A program made the position numbers and the translations under genes. Positions 8,212-16,876 of a DNA stretch of 64,000 nt are shown in pieces. Source of the stretch: Hyphomicrobiales bacterium (GTDB lineage Bacteria; Pseudomonadota; Alphaproteobacteria; Rhizobiales; Rhizobiaceae); contig UCJA01000007.1 of NCBI GenBank assembly GCA_900472675.1, positions 124,001 to 188,000 of the forward strand. The letters run 5' to 3'. How positions within the stretch are numbered: the stretch's first letter is position 1; the number at the start of each line of letters is the position of its first letter. Below the pieces are notes generated by a model. The model did no database searches. It saw nothing but the letters and a program-made list of their open reading frames with translations, and was not told where the DNA came from.

Positions 8212-9843
8212 TCAGGCCGCCGAGGACAGGTGGTCGCCGCTCGCCGCCAGCAGCCGCTTCGTATAGTCGTGCTGCGGGTTGGTGTAGATCTGCGTCGTCA
8301 GTCCCTGCTCGACGATCTGCCCGCGATACATGACGATCACCGACGTGGCGAAATCCCGCACCAGCGCAAGATCATGCGCGATGAAGATATAGGACAGGCC
8401 GAAATCCCGCCTGAGCGTTTTCAGGAGGTCGATCACCTGCGCCTGGATCGACACGTCCAGCGCCGAGACGGCCTCGTCGCAGACGATGACTTCGGGCTGC
8501 AGGGCGAGTGCCCGGGCAATCGCGATACGCTGGCGCTGCCCGCCGGAAAACTGGTGGGGATGGCGGTCGATATGATCCGCCGTCAGGCCGACACGTTCCA
8601 GCAACTCGATCGCCCGCCCCCGCCACTCGCTGCGCGGTAGCACGTCGGGATGAATGGCAAACGGCTCGGAGACGATCTGCCCGACCGTCATACGCGGGTT
8701 GAGCGATGCCGTCGGATCCTGGAACACGAACTGCATGCGCCGACGCACCGTGTAGGTCTGTGCGGCCGACATGCCGTTCAGGTCATGGCCGTCGAAGCGG
8801 ATCGTGCCCGAGGTCGGAGCCTCGAGCCCCAAAAGCATGCGCGCCAGCGTCGATTTGCCGGACCCGGATTCCCCGACGATCCCCAGCGTTTCGCCACTGC
8901 GCAGCACGAAGGAGGCGTCGTCTACGGCCCGCACGCCACCGGTATTCCCCGGCTTCAGTTTGCCCGGCGCAACGCCATAGACGCGCGAAACATGCTCGAC
9001 CTCCAGCAGCGGGCGATCCGCACTTGTGACGGCCAGCTGGGGCGTGAAGCCGTGGCGACCCGGCATCGCATCCAGCAGCTTGCGGGTATAGGGATGCTGA
9101 GGGGCGGCCATGATAGCCGCGGCATCGCCGGTTTCGACGATGCGACCGTTCTGCATGACCACGACCCGGTCGGCCACCTTTTCCACGACGCTGAGATCAT
9201 GCGTGATCAGCACCAGACCCATGCCGCTTTCGGCCTGCAATTGTTTCAGCAGCGCCAGCACCTGGGCCTGCACGGTCACGTCGAGTGCACTGGTCGGTTC
9301 GTCGGCAATCAACAAGTCCGGCTCCAGCGCGATGGCCGAAGCAATCATGATGCGCTGGCGCTGGCCGCCGGAAAACTGGTGCGGATACTGCTTGGCCCGC
9401 CGCTCCGGATCGTCGATGCCGACGCGGGTCAGCAGGTCGATGACGCGGGCATGGGCCGTCTGGCGATCGACCCCGTGGACACGCAGGGTTTCGGCGATCT
9501 GCCAGCCAATCGGATAGACCGGGTTGAGAGCCGCCAGCGGATCCTGGAAGATCATCGAAATGTTCTTGCCGTTGATCTTGCGGCGCTCGTCCTTGGGCGT
9601 CTTCAAGAGGTCCCGGCCCTGGTAGAGGATTTCGCCCTGAGAGATCACCGCCGGCGGCGCATCAATCAGGTCGAGGATCGCCGAGGTGCTGACGCTCTTG
9701 CCGGAGCCGCTTTCGCCGAGGATGGCGAGCGTTTCGCCCTTGCGGACCGACCAGCTGACATCGCTGACCACATGTACGGTGCCGCGGCTGGAGGGAAAGT
9801 GGATGCTGAGATTCCTGATCTCGAGAAGCGGTGTGTCAGACAT
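8212..9843 (-). CDS. Peptide-type ABC importer, fused double ATPase (DppD-DppF type)
   Basis: A 543-residue protein made of two complete ABC domains. Each has Walker A (GESGSGKS), an LSGGQ-like signature (FSGGQRQRI) and Walker B ([12 protein letters not shown] and [12 protein letters not shown]), and each is followed by an oligopeptide-transporter C-terminal segment. Single-chain fusions like this resemble GsiA and YejF and replace separate DppD and DppF proteins. It overlaps the upstream permease gene by 8 bases and is followed after 4 bases by chrA. It energises uptake through the two permeases encoded upstream. Confidence 0.96.
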   Translation of the reverse strand: MSDTPLLEIRNLSIHFPSSRGTVHVVSDVSWSVRKGETLAILGESGSGKSVSTSAILDLIDAPPAVISQGEILYQGRDLLKTPKDERRKINGKNISMIFQDPLAALNPVYPIGWQIAETLRVHGVDRQTAHARVIDLLTRVGIDDPERRAKQYPHQFSGGQRQRIMIASAIALEPDLLIADEPTSALDVTVQAQVLALLKQLQAESGMGLVLITHDLSVVEKVADRVVVMQNGRIVETGDAAAIMAAPQHPYTRKLLDAMPGRHGFTPQLAVTSADRPLLEVEHVSRVYGVAPGKLKPGNTGGVRAVDDASFVLRSGETLGIVGESGSGKSTLARMLLGLEAPTSGTIRFDGHDLNGMSAAQTYTVRRRMQFVFQDPTASLNPRMTVGQIVSEPFAIHPDVLPRSEWRGRAIELLERVGLTADHIDRHPHQFSGGQRQRIAIARALALQPEVIVCDEAVSALDVSIQAQVIDLLKTLRRDFGLSYIFIAHDLALVRDFATSVIVMYRGQIVEQGLTTQIYTNPQHDYTKRLLAASGDHLSSAA

Positions 9844-10759
9844 TTTTTCCCACCGTGGTTTGCAGGCGCCAGCGTTCGACCGGGTCGGTCGCGATGCGCA
9901 GCCAGTTGGAGAGCAGGTTGAGAGCCATGGTCACGAGCATGATGGCGACACCAGGCCAGAAGGACAGCCACCAGGCCGAGCCTAGGTAGTTGCGGCCATC
10001 CGCCACCATCAGCCCCCAGGTGACTTCCGGCGGCTGGATGCCGATACCAAGGAAGCTGAGACCGGATTCGACCAGCATGACGAAGGCCATTTCCAGGGCC
10101 GCCAGGTTGATCAAGGTCGGCAGAACCATCGGCGCGATATGCTGCAACAGGATCCGGTCGGTACGGGCGCCCATGGCCCGCGCCGCCGTCACAAACATGC
10201 GCTCCTTGATCTCCAGAACCTCCGCCCGCACCGTGCGCAGGAAGATCGGGATGCGCGAGACCGCGAGCACCAGAATGACGTTGGTCACGCCGGGATCGAA
10301 GACGAAAAGCACGATGACCGCGAGCAGCATCGAGGGAAAGCTCATGATCGCATCCGCAAGCCGCAGCAGGACGGCGCTGATCCAGCCCTCCTTGTAGCCG
10401 GCGATCAGGCCGAGCAACCCGCCGACGACAATCGATATCGCCACGGCGCTTGCCGCGATCAGCATGGTGTTCTGGCTGGCAACTATGATGCGGGCGAGCA
10501 GACTGCGCCCCAGGGCATCGGCGCCGAGGACGAACATCCAGCCCTTCTCCAGCGAGAACGGCGGTGCGTTGCGCGCCATCAGGTTGAGAGCACGCGCCTT
10601 GTCGGCCATCAGCCATGGCCCAACCACAACGCAGACCAGCACAATGAGCAGCAGGAACGCCGATAGCAGGGCGACCTTGTCGCGCCAGAGCAGGGACAGG
10701 ATGTCGCTGAGCGCAGAGTTTTTCTTAGGACCCGGAACCGTTTGCGTGGTGTGGGTCAC
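9836..10759 (-). CDS. Peptide-type ABC importer permease (DppC type)
   Basis: Inner-membrane permease of about 307 residues, with an N-terminal cytoplasmic segment, a first membrane helix (LSAFLLLIVLVCVVVGPWLM), an OppC-type N-terminal domain and a BPD_transp_1 domain with the EAA loop around ARAMGARTDRILLQHIAP. I place the start at GTG 10759, one base after the stop of the partner permease gene. ATG codons at 10795 and 10834 are in frame but would overlap that gene by 35-70 bases and encode a non-conserved extension. It forms the translocation channel with the DppB-type protein. Confidence 0.9.
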   Translation of the reverse strand: MTHTTQTVPGPKKNSALSDILSLLWRDKVALLSAFLLLIVLVCVVVGPWLMADKARALNLMARNAPPFSLEKGWMFVLGADALGRSLLARIIVASQNTMLIAASAVAISIVVGGLLGLIAGYKEGWISAVLLRLADAIMSFPSMLLAVIVLFVFDPGVTNVILVLAVSRIPIFLRTVRAEVLEIKERMFVTAARAMGARTDRILLQHIAPMVLPTLINLAALEMAFVMLVESGLSFLGIGIQPPEVTWGLMVADGRNYLGSAWWLSFWPGVAIMLVTMALNLLSNWLRIATDPVERWRLQTTVGKNV

Positions 10760-10760
10760 G

Positions 10761-11678
10761 TCAGCTGTACCGGATGCGGGGATCGACGAGGGCATAGGTG
10801 ATATCCACAAGGATGTTGATGATGAACACGGCAAGCGCCGTGACGAGGACGGCAGCCTGGATGACGGCGAAATCGCGCAGCATGACGGAATCGATCATCA
10901 GCTTGCCGATGCCGGGAAACCCGAACACGGTTTCGACGATCACCGCGCCGTTGACGATGCCGGCCGCCTGGTCGCTTGCGACCGTAATGACCGGCAGCAG
11001 GCCGTTGCGCAGCGCATGCACGAAGATGATCGCCCGGGAACCGACGCCCCTGGCCTTCGCGGTCTTCACATAGGCCGAGGAGAGCGCCGTGATCATCGAG
11101 GTCCGCACGACCTGCACGAGGACGCCGGTCGGCCGCAGCGTCAGCACGGCAACCGGCAGCACCCAGTGCAGCGGTGTTCCGGTTCCGGAGGTGGGCAGGA
11201 TACGGAACGTTACGGCAAACACGAGCACGCCGACGATCGCCACCCAGAAATTGGGCGTGCTGGCACCGATCAGCGAGATGAAGCTGGCCAGCCGGTCGAA
11301 CACACCGCCGGGACGAAACGCGGCCAGCGAGCCGGTGATGACGGACAGGATGATGACGATCGGCATGGTGATCGCCGCCAGCATCAGCGTGGTGGGAAAG
11401 GCGTTCAGCACCACATCGACGGCCGGCCGCGAGAACTGCAGGGACTCGCCCATGTCGAAATGCAGCAGTCCGACCAGAAATCGCCCGAACTGGACATAGA
11501 GCGGGTCGTTGAAGCCGAGACGCTCATTGAACTGGAAGCGCACCTCGGGCGAGGCATCCTGCGGCAGGTAGAGATCCGCTGGTGACCCCGTCAACCGGGC
11601 CAGAAAGAAGACAAGCACGATCAGGGCGATCAGGGAAAAGACGCTCTGCAACGATCGTTTGAAAATAAAGCCGCCCAT
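10761..11678 (-). CDS. Peptide-type ABC importer permease (DppB type)
   Basis: Inner-membrane permease of 305 residues starting at the ATG at 11678, which is preceded by a strong GGAGG at the right distance. It begins with the typical MGGFIFKRSLQSVFSLI helix and contains the DppB signatures NDPLYVQFGRFL, GVLVQVVRTSM and the EAA loop KARGVGSRAIIFVHALRNGLLPV. An in-frame ATG at 11732 is less likely because the extension is hydrophilic. The gene is separated from the binding-protein gene by about 207 bases holding two inverted repeats. Confidence 0.94.
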   Translation of the reverse strand: MGGFIFKRSLQSVFSLIALIVLVFFLARLTGSPADLYLPQDASPEVRFQFNERLGFNDPLYVQFGRFLVGLLHFDMGESLQFSRPAVDVVLNAFPTTLMLAAITMPIVIILSVITGSLAAFRPGGVFDRLASFISLIGASTPNFWVAIVGVLVFAVTFRILPTSGTGTPLHWVLPVAVLTLRPTGVLVQVVRTSMITALSSAYVKTAKARGVGSRAIIFVHALRNGLLPVITVASDQAAGIVNGAVIVETVFGFPGIGKLMIDSVMLRDFAVIQAAVLVTALAVFIINILVDITYALVDPRIRYS

Positions 11679-11727
11679 ATCAGCCTCCTCCGCCGGATGT
11701 GGGTGACGCGTCTTCGCGTCGGTTGGG

Positions 11728-11772
11728 GGCAATTCCAGATAGAACGCGCCGGGCTCTGGGTCCGGAATTGCC
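11728..11772. repeat. 9-bp perfect inverted repeat upstream of dppB
   Basis: GGCAATTCC at 11728-11736 and GGAATTGCC at 11764-11772, separated by 27 bases. It lies in the spacer between the binding-protein gene and the permease genes. It could be an RNA hairpin or a protein-binding site; nothing in the sequence decides between them. Confidence 0.5.
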
Positions 11773-11852
11773 TGAAATGAGAGATCTTGAGACAGGAGAT
11801 AGAGTGGTTTCCCTGTTTAGGGATACGCAGACCTCTCCAGGTCGTCAGGCTT

Positions 11853-11879
11853 GGTATCCCCCCTCCTCGAGGGGATACC
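11853..11879 (-). terminator. Hairpin after the peptide-binding-protein gene
   Basis: A 9-bp perfect stem (GGTATCCCC at 11853-11861, GGGGATACC at 11871-11879) with a 9-base loop, starting 7 bases beyond the stop codon of the binding-protein gene on the same strand. It has no T-run, so it more likely acts as a partial attenuator or a 3'-end stabiliser that raises binding-protein mRNA over permease mRNA than as a strong terminator. Confidence 0.55.
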
Positions 11880-11885
11880 GAAGGG

Positions 11886-13403
11886 TCAGGGCTTCAGCGT
11901 CAGCTTTGCAAGCTGCAGTTCGACCGCGTTGGCGATGGTCGGGGTGAAATCCAGACGCGAACCGACGCGCATGTAGTTGACCATGTAGAACAGCGGCACA
12001 TCCGAGACGATGTCCTGGTAGATGCGCCGGAACACCTCGTTGTATTCGGCGGCCCGCTGTTCGCCGGACTGGGTCCCGGCATTGACGATCAGGGCATCGA
12101 GTTCTGGATCGTGCAGCTCGCTCTGGCGGCCATTCGAGTGGTACTTGAAGAAGGCCGTGAACGCCGCGTCGCCGCTGTTGTTGTCATGCATGGTCAGGAA
12201 GATGTTGGGCTTGCGCTGGGGCGAGAACGGCTTGTTTGCCATTTCGAGCCATTGCGACATTTCCAGGTTTTCCAGCTTGATGTTGAAGCCGACGCCGCGG
12301 AGCATTTCGGCCGCAGCCTCCACGAACTCGTTGCTGTTGGAAAACATCGCCGGCCGGCCGACCATGCGGATCTCCTGATCGACCTTGACGCCGGCGGCTT
12401 TGGCTTCTGCCAGAAGCGCCATGGCCTGCTCGGGATCATAATCCCAGGGCTTCAGCGTCGGGTTGAAGCCGAGCACGCTGGGGCCGACCTGCTGGGTGGC
12501 AAGCTCCGCCTTGGGGCTGATGATGCTGCCGAGGAAAGCCTTGCGATCGATGGCCAGATTGATCGCCTTGCGCACCCGCACGTCGTTCAGCGGAGGAATA
12601 TCCACGGACAGTCGGAACATGGCGCTATCGGAATTCGGATAGACCTTGTCGGTCTTCGGGTTCGTCGCATCCTGCGGAGCAATCGAGAAGGCAAGGTCCG
12701 CCTCGCCCGTCTCGACCATGGCGGCCGCGACCGAGGATTCACTGCGCCAGACATAGGTCGCCTGCTCGATGACAGGCTTTGCGCCCCAGTAAGCGTCATT
12801 GCGCTTGAGCACGACCTTTTCGCCCTGGGTCCAAGTGTCGAACGTATAGGGTCCGGTGCCGATTGGCTGGGCGGTATACTTGCCCTTCGGCGTGTTCGGG
12901 GAGGCGATCGCCAGCTGTGCCAGAAGCGTGGGCAGGATCGGGATCGGCTTTCCGGTCACGAACTTGACCGTATGGGCATCGACTTCGGTGGCCTTGATAT
13001 CCGTGCCGTCGAAATACTTGGTGCGGGTGATGCAGGTCAGCGCCGGATCCGTGGTCCGCTCGATCGAATAGATCACCGACTTGGCGTCGAAAGGTGCGCC
13101 GTCGTGGAAGGTGATGCCCGGGTGCAGCTTGAACAGCCATTCGGTGGGCGAAGTCTGCTCCCAGCTGTCCGCCAGGCGAGGGAGCGTGGTGCGGTTGGCG
13201 TAGTCAAGCTCGACAAGTGTTTCCACCACGTTCTGCTTGATGATGCGGCCGATGACCGAGCGCGGCGTTTCGCAAGGGTCGAGACGATCGGGTCCTGCTG
13301 GCAGGACGATCGTCACGGCCTTGGATGGCTGAGCCGAGACCTGTCCTGCTGTCATAAGCGCGGCGGTCGCAATTCCCAGTATGATGGATGTTCTGATGGT
13401 CAC
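11886..13403 (-). CDS. Periplasmic solute-binding protein, peptide/opine type (SBP_bac_5)
   Basis: Exported binding protein of 505 residues that would deliver substrate to the DppB/DppC-type permeases downstream. It has a signal peptide ending near ALMTAGQVSAQPS and typical family-5 segments: LVELDYANRTTLPRLADSWEQ, WLFKLHPGITFHDGAPFDAKSV, GTGPYTFDTWTQGEKV and VRKAINLAIDRKAFL. The start is a GTG at 13403 preceded by GGAGGAGAA; there is no suitable ATG. Family members bind peptides, opines, nickel or sugars, so the ligand is open. The operon order rraA-sbp-dppB-dppC-dppDF-chrA-chrA is clear. Confidence 0.94.
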   Translation of the reverse strand: MTIRTSIILGIATAALMTAGQVSAQPSKAVTIVLPAGPDRLDPCETPRSVIGRIIKQNVVETLVELDYANRTTLPRLADSWEQTSPTEWLFKLHPGITFHDGAPFDAKSVIYSIERTTDPALTCITRTKYFDGTDIKATEVDAHTVKFVTGKPIPILPTLLAQLAIASPNTPKGKYTAQPIGTGPYTFDTWTQGEKVVLKRNDAYWGAKPVIEQATYVWRSESSVAAAMVETGEADLAFSIAPQDATNPKTDKVYPNSDSAMFRLSVDIPPLNDVRVRKAINLAIDRKAFLGSIISPKAELATQQVGPSVLGFNPTLKPWDYDPEQAMALLAEAKAAGVKVDQEIRMVGRPAMFSNSNEFVEAAAEMLRGVGFNIKLENLEMSQWLEMANKPFSPQRKPNIFLTMHDNNSGDAAFTAFFKYHSNGRQSELHDPELDALIVNAGTQSGEQRAAEYNEVFRRIYQDIVSDVPLFYMVNYMRVGSRLDFTPTIANAVELQLAKLTLKP

Positions 13404-13444
13404 AGACGTTCTCCTCCCTGTCTGTCGAAATTCCTCTCCGCGCC

Positions 13445-14074
13445 TCAGGCGGTAACCAGCCGAAGCCGCGCCTCCTGGAACTGTGCGATCTTGACGCGCT
13501 CCTTTTCCTCCTGCGCGCGAATGCCCGGCAGCAAGCCGGCGGCAAGCTCCGCGGGCACGGCGACGATCCCGTCGTCATCCCCAAGGATCAGGTCGCCCGG
13601 ATTGATCACCATGCCGCCGATCGAAACCGCGACATTGATGGCGCCAGGACCGTTCTTGTAGGGGCCCTTGTGGGTAACGCCGCGCGCATAGCAAGGCAGA
13701 TCGGACGCCCGAAGTGCCGCCACATCGCGAATGGCGCCGTCGATCACGAAGCCGGCAACCCCGATGGATTGGGCATGCGTCATGATGATCTCGCCGATCA
13801 GCGCCTGGCTCGTGTCTCCGCCGCCATCGACGACAATGATGTCGCCCGGGCGAGCGACCTTCAGGGCGGCGTGGATGGCAAGGTTGTCGCCGTGCCGAGT
13901 CTTAACGGTCAGTGCCGTGCCGATCATCGTGCCGCCGGCATGATAGGGCAGCAGGCCCGTAGCACCGGCAAGGCGCGCCATGTTGTCGCTGACGATCGAG
14001 GTCGCCACACCCTTGAATTGCGCAATAATATCCGCCGCCACCGGAACGGCAGCCGGGAACTCTTCTACCGACAT
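13445..14074 (-). CDS. RraA-like / 4-hydroxy-4-methyl-2-oxoglutarate aldolase family protein
   Basis: A 209-residue RraA-fold protein. The start at 14074 has a strong AGGAGG seven bases upstream. Conserved segments are VSDNMARL near the N-terminus, GTALTVKTRHGDNLAIHAAL, PGDIIVVDGGGD, GVAGFVIDGAIRD with the metal-binding Arg-Asp pair, and NPGDLILGDDDGIVAVP. Members with the RD pair and the D-D-G motif are usually divalent-metal aldolases or decarboxylases of oxaloacetate-like acids and not RNase E inhibitors. As the first gene of the importer operon, it may act on a catabolite of the imported compound. Confidence 0.9.
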   Translation of the reverse strand: MSVEEFPAAVPVAADIIAQFKGVATSIVSDNMARLAGATGLLPYHAGGTMIGTALTVKTRHGDNLAIHAALKVARPGDIIVVDGGGDTSQALIGEIIMTHAQSIGVAGFVIDGAIRDVAALRASDLPCYARGVTHKGPYKNGPGAINVAVSIGGMVINPGDLILGDDDGIVAVPAELAAGLLPGIRAQEEKERVKIAQFQEARLRLVTA

Positions 14075-14126
14075 GAAATCCTCCTTAAAGCAGCGGCTTC
14101 TCCACAAGCCATGGCTGCTTTGTACA

Positions 14127-14146
14127 ATGCAAAGGTATGCTTGCAT
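14127..14146. promoter_or_regulatory. Candidate LysR-type operator between rraA-like gene and lysR
   Basis: ATGCAA at 14127-14132 and TTGCAT at 14141-14146 form a perfect 6-bp inverted repeat with an 8-base spacer, in the 132-base gap between the divergent rraA-like and lysR genes. Size and position fit a LysR recognition site. It is a pattern match only. Confidence 0.4.
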
Positions 14147-14206
14147 CTTCAGGATAAAAAGCGATATTTTGAGATGTGAATAAATCGCTTTTACGAATGG
14201 TTCGGC

Positions 14207-15106
14207 ATGTTCACGATCAAGCAGATGGAGGCGCTCTACTGGGTCAGCACGCTGGGAGGCTTCGAGGCGGGCGCGTCCTACCTTAACGTGACCCAGTCGA
14301 CGATCTCCAAGCGCATCGCCGAACTGGAAAGCCATTTCGCCACGCCCCTGTTCGACCGGAAGGGGCGCCAGGCGGTGCTGACCAGCAAGGGCGAGGACGT
14401 CAAGGAAATCGCCGAGCAGATGCTGCGCCTGAACGACCGGCTGGCGCTGACGGCGCACTCGGCCAAGGCGCCGCCCTTCCGCTTTCGGCTCGGCGTCACG
14501 GACCTCGTGGCGCTGTCCTGGCTTCCGGAACTCTTGGCAACCATCATGGAGCGCAACCCGGGCATTAAGCTCGAGCCCGAGATAGACCTCACCGCCGGTC
14601 TGCTTGAACGGCTGATCGAGCGGAAGATCGATTTCGTCATCTGCCCGCGTATCACCCAGCATCCGCAGTTCGTGAATGCGCGCCTGGGCGAGATCGAACT
14701 GGTGTGGATGTGCAGTCCCAAGCTCTACGGTGCCGATCGGTCGATGGAGACGCAGGAACTGCTGAAACTGCCGCTGCTGATCCAGTCCCCCGGCTCGATC
14801 CTGCGGCCCATCCTGCACGACGTCATCGACAATCCGAAACTGCCCTTTGCCCAGACGATCTCCTGCAACAACATGATGGCGCTGGCTGAACTGGCCGCAT
14901 TCGGGCTCGGCATGACGATTCTGCCCAAGGCCTTTTTCGGACGCCACGTCCAGGAAGGCCGGCTGCGGATCGTCAAGACAGACATTCCGCTGCCGAAGCT
15001 CGAGTATTTCATCACCTATCGCAACGACTACAACGGCGCCTTCTTCGAGGATATTGCCGAACTCTGCCGCGAACTCTGCGACTTCACGGCACGCGAACCG
15101 CAGTGA
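14207..15106 (+). CDS. LysR-family transcriptional regulator
   Basis: A 299-residue LysR protein. The N-terminal winged helix (residues 1-60) reads as standard: MFTIKQMEALYWVSTLGGF, then VTQSTISKRIAELE and LFDRKG. The C-terminal effector domain has the periplasmic-binding-protein fold. It is divergent from the rraA-like/ABC importer operon and almost certainly controls it, with the inverted repeat at 14127-14146 as the likely site. Its 3' end overlaps the convergent L,D-transpeptidase gene by 23 bases. Confidence 0.94.
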   Translation: MFTIKQMEALYWVSTLGGFEAGASYLNVTQSTISKRIAELESHFATPLFDRKGRQAVLTSKGEDVKEIAEQMLRLNDRLALTAHSAKAPPFRFRLGVTDLVALSWLPELLATIMERNPGIKLEPEIDLTAGLLERLIERKIDFVICPRITQHPQFVNARLGEIELVWMCSPKLYGADRSMETQELLKLPLLIQSPGSILRPILHDVIDNPKLPFAQTISCNNMMALAELAAFGLGMTILPKAFFGRHVQEGRLRIVKTDIPLPKLEYFITYRNDYNGAFFEDIAELCRELCDFTAREPQ

Positions 15107-15872
15107 GACTGCGGGTATCGTCATGCCGTTTGGCGGCTGTTCCAGCCGCGCTGTCCAGCGGCCCCTGATGCACGACAATCGGCGCATGGTAGGGGACGCG
15201 GGTGTAGAGATCGACAATATCGTGGTTCAAAAGGCGCACGCAGCCTGACGAGACTGCCTTGCCGATCGACTGCCATTCGGGGCTTCCGTGCAGCCGATAA
15301 AGCGTATCCTGGCCATTCTGGAAAATGTACAGCGCGCGCGCACCGAGTGGATTTTGTATGCCGGGTTCCATGCCGCCGTTGGCGACCGAGTATTGTTCAA
15401 GGTGCGGCTGGCGCGCGATCATGTCTGCCGGAGGCTTCCAGCGCGGCCAAGGCTGGCGCCAATGGATCACGCCCTGTCCCTGCCAGGCAAAACCGTCCCG
15501 GCCGATGCCGACGCCATAGCGCATCGCCGTGCCGTTGGCCTCGACCAGGTAGAGGAACCTGTTCGGCGTATCCACCACGACCGTTCCGGCTGCCTCACCC
15601 GTCGGATTGATCACCCTCTGGCGATAGAACTTCGGATCGATACTGCGATAGGGAATGGCCGGTACCAGATGTCCACCATCCTCGAATGCCGCATAGCGGG
15701 CATCAAGCTCGGCATCGCCTGCAGACTCGATCGGCAAGGCGGCGGGCTCTGACGGCGGCGGCAGGGTCTCGACCGCAGGCGCTGTGGTTGTGCAACCGGC
15801 AAGGCCAGCCGACAGGGAGAGGGAGCCGATGACAAAGGCGCGGCGAGACATCAGTTCGGTTGTAAGGTGCAT
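15084..15872 (-). CDS. L,D-transpeptidase (YkuD domain) with lipoprotein-like signal
   Basis: Envelope enzyme of up to 262 residues that cross-links peptidoglycan or attaches proteins to it. The N-terminus MSRRAFVIGSLSLSAGLAGC looks like a signal with two arginines and a lipobox ending at Cys 27. The YkuD domain covers about residues 95-235 and contains RLHGSPEWQSIG and the catalytic SSGCVRLLN (Cys of SxGCxR). The domain is preceded by VVVDTPNRFLYLVE, the usual entry into the fold. The start may be the ATG at 15872 or the one at 15851. Its neighbours are unrelated. Confidence 0.92.
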   Translation of the reverse strand: MHLTTELMSRRAFVIGSLSLSAGLAGCTTTAPAVETLPPPSEPAALPIESAGDAELDARYAAFEDGGHLVPAIPYRSIDPKFYRQRVINPTGEAAGTVVVDTPNRFLYLVEANGTAMRYGVGIGRDGFAWQGQGVIHWRQPWPRWKPPADMIARQPHLEQYSVANGGMEPGIQNPLGARALYIFQNGQDTLYRLHGSPEWQSIGKAVSSGCVRLLNHDIVDLYTRVPYHAPIVVHQGPLDSAAGTAAKRHDDTRSLTAVRVP

Positions 15873-16209
15873 TAGGATTTTTCTCTGGTCATGCAGCGCT
15901 GGCGAAGGGCGCGTTTCCGGCTCTTTGAACGCATTCCGGCGCCACGGTCTATCGACGATATAGTGATGCCCCTCATAACCAGAAGTTATGCCGGTTCGAA
16001 AACATCCTGCGGGACCTCAGACAGTCCTTCGGCGCCCTGCCCTTCAATGCGCGTTTGATCCCGCGCGTAATGTTGCTGCAACCTTGATCAGCAAATTGGC
16101 GGCCATTACCGGCTGAAGCAAGCCGGTGACGGCAGGAGCTCAACCGTTTCTGCCAAGCCCCTGAAGGCCGCGGCGCGTAAGCCGTACGGCCCCGTGTGCG
16201 GAGCGATCC
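15873..16209. other. Intergenic region with a short palindrome
   Basis: No gene is apparent. CATAAC at 15974-15979 and GTTATG at 15985-15990 form a palindrome with a 5-base centre, at a plausible distance from the L,D-transpeptidase start. It could be an operator. The rest is GC-rich without recognisable signals. Confidence 0.35.
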
Positions 16210-16374
16210 ATGGCGAGCCTATATAAGACAACCGGCAACGGCAGTGACCTGCCCCAGACGTCTGCCACTGCCGCAGACAGTTCGGACACCCGCCCGCACA
16301 GTTTCGCCCAACCGCTGCTCGTGCGCCTCAAGTGGACCACGGCATACATGCTCTCGCGGCGGGATACCCTCTGA
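16210..16374 (+). CDS. Candidate small protein of 54 residues
   Basis: A short reading frame that I do not recognise. It starts at an ATG with GGAG placed 6 bases upstream, has mostly G or C in third codon positions like its neighbours, and ends in TGA at 16374. The product is hydrophilic at the N-terminus (Ser/Thr/Asp-rich) and basic at the C-terminus (VRLKWTTAYMLSRRDTL), with no signal peptide or membrane helix. An inverted repeat (CGTGTCGG 16400-16407, CCGACACG 16435-16442) follows it, before the lipoprotein gene. The good ribosome site and codon use are the only support; chance remains possible. Confidence 0.42.
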   Translation: MASLYKTTGNGSDLPQTSATAADSSDTRPHSFAQPLLVRLKWTTAYMLSRRDTL

Positions 16375-16482
16375 AGCATCGGATCTCGTGATGCAGCACC
16401 GTGTCGGTTGCCTCCCCGGTTTCGCCGTTGCGCCCCGACACGAATGCGGGGATCCCTCAATAACCAGGAATGAGAACACTTA

Positions 16483-16794
16483 ATGATGACGCCAACAACC
16501 ACGGGTCTTGCCCGCTCTACGCTGTTGATCGGCAGCGCTGTCATGATGGCCGTAATGCTCAGTTCATGCGTCAGCCCCGAAGAGGAACGCTATGCGGACC
16601 AGAGCGCCTGTTCCTCCATGGGCACCCGCTATGGATCGCGCGGCAACACCCACTGCATGCTTCAGCAGCAGCAGCGTCGCGATCAGAAGAACCTGATCTT
16701 CCTCCAGGAAGCACGCATCCATTCGGAACTCGCCCGCAATGCGCAGGAGATGCGCGACCGCAAGAAACGGCGCCACGATTCCGGCAATCGCTGA
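16483..16794 (+). CDS. Small putative lipoprotein
   Basis: A 103-residue protein with a signal sequence (hydrophobic stretch at residues 13-27) and lipobox ending at Cys 29 (MLSSC), so it is probably anchored to a membrane. The mature part has two further cysteines, a Gln-run (QQQQ) and a highly charged, helical C-terminal half rich in Arg, Glu and Lys. I do not recognise a named family. The gene stands alone, with a second ATG at 16486 as an alternative start, and is followed by a strong hairpin. Function unknown. Confidence 0.78.
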   Translation: MMTPTTTGLARSTLLIGSAVMMAVMLSSCVSPEEERYADQSACSSMGTRYGSRGNTHCMLQQQQRRDQKNLIFLQEARIHSELARNAQEMRDRKKRRHDSGNR

Positions 16795-16803
16795 TTAACA
16801 GTC

Positions 16804-16837
16804 CTTCGGGCTTGCGTTCCCCCACGCAAGCCCGAAG
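16804..16837. terminator. Strong hairpin between convergent genes
   Basis: A perfect 14-bp stem (16804-16817 with 16824-16837) and 6-base loop, located 10 bases after the lipoprotein gene and 40 bases after the histidine-kinase gene that converges on it. There is no T-run on either side, but stability and position fit a bidirectional terminator. Confidence 0.75.
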
Positions 16838-16876
16838 ACCATTGCGGTCGGATGTCGGCCGGCCCCATCGCTGTCC

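Noticed and set aside
10760..10834. ATG starts at 10795 and 10834 for the DppC-type permease
   Set aside because: They overlap the upstream permease gene and add a Ser/Pro-rich stretch not typical of the family; the GTG at 10759 fits the junction better.
11787..13661. Plus-strand frame of 624 codons
   Set aside because: It is antisense to the binding-protein gene; its product is Arg/His/Gly-rich and repetitive as expected from GC-rich shadow frames.
13445..15217. Minus-strand frame of 590 codons covering the rraA-like gene and antisense to lysR
   Set aside because: Only the 209 residues after the ATG at 14074 (with a strong AGGAGG) resemble a family; the rest is the reverse complement of a clear LysR gene.
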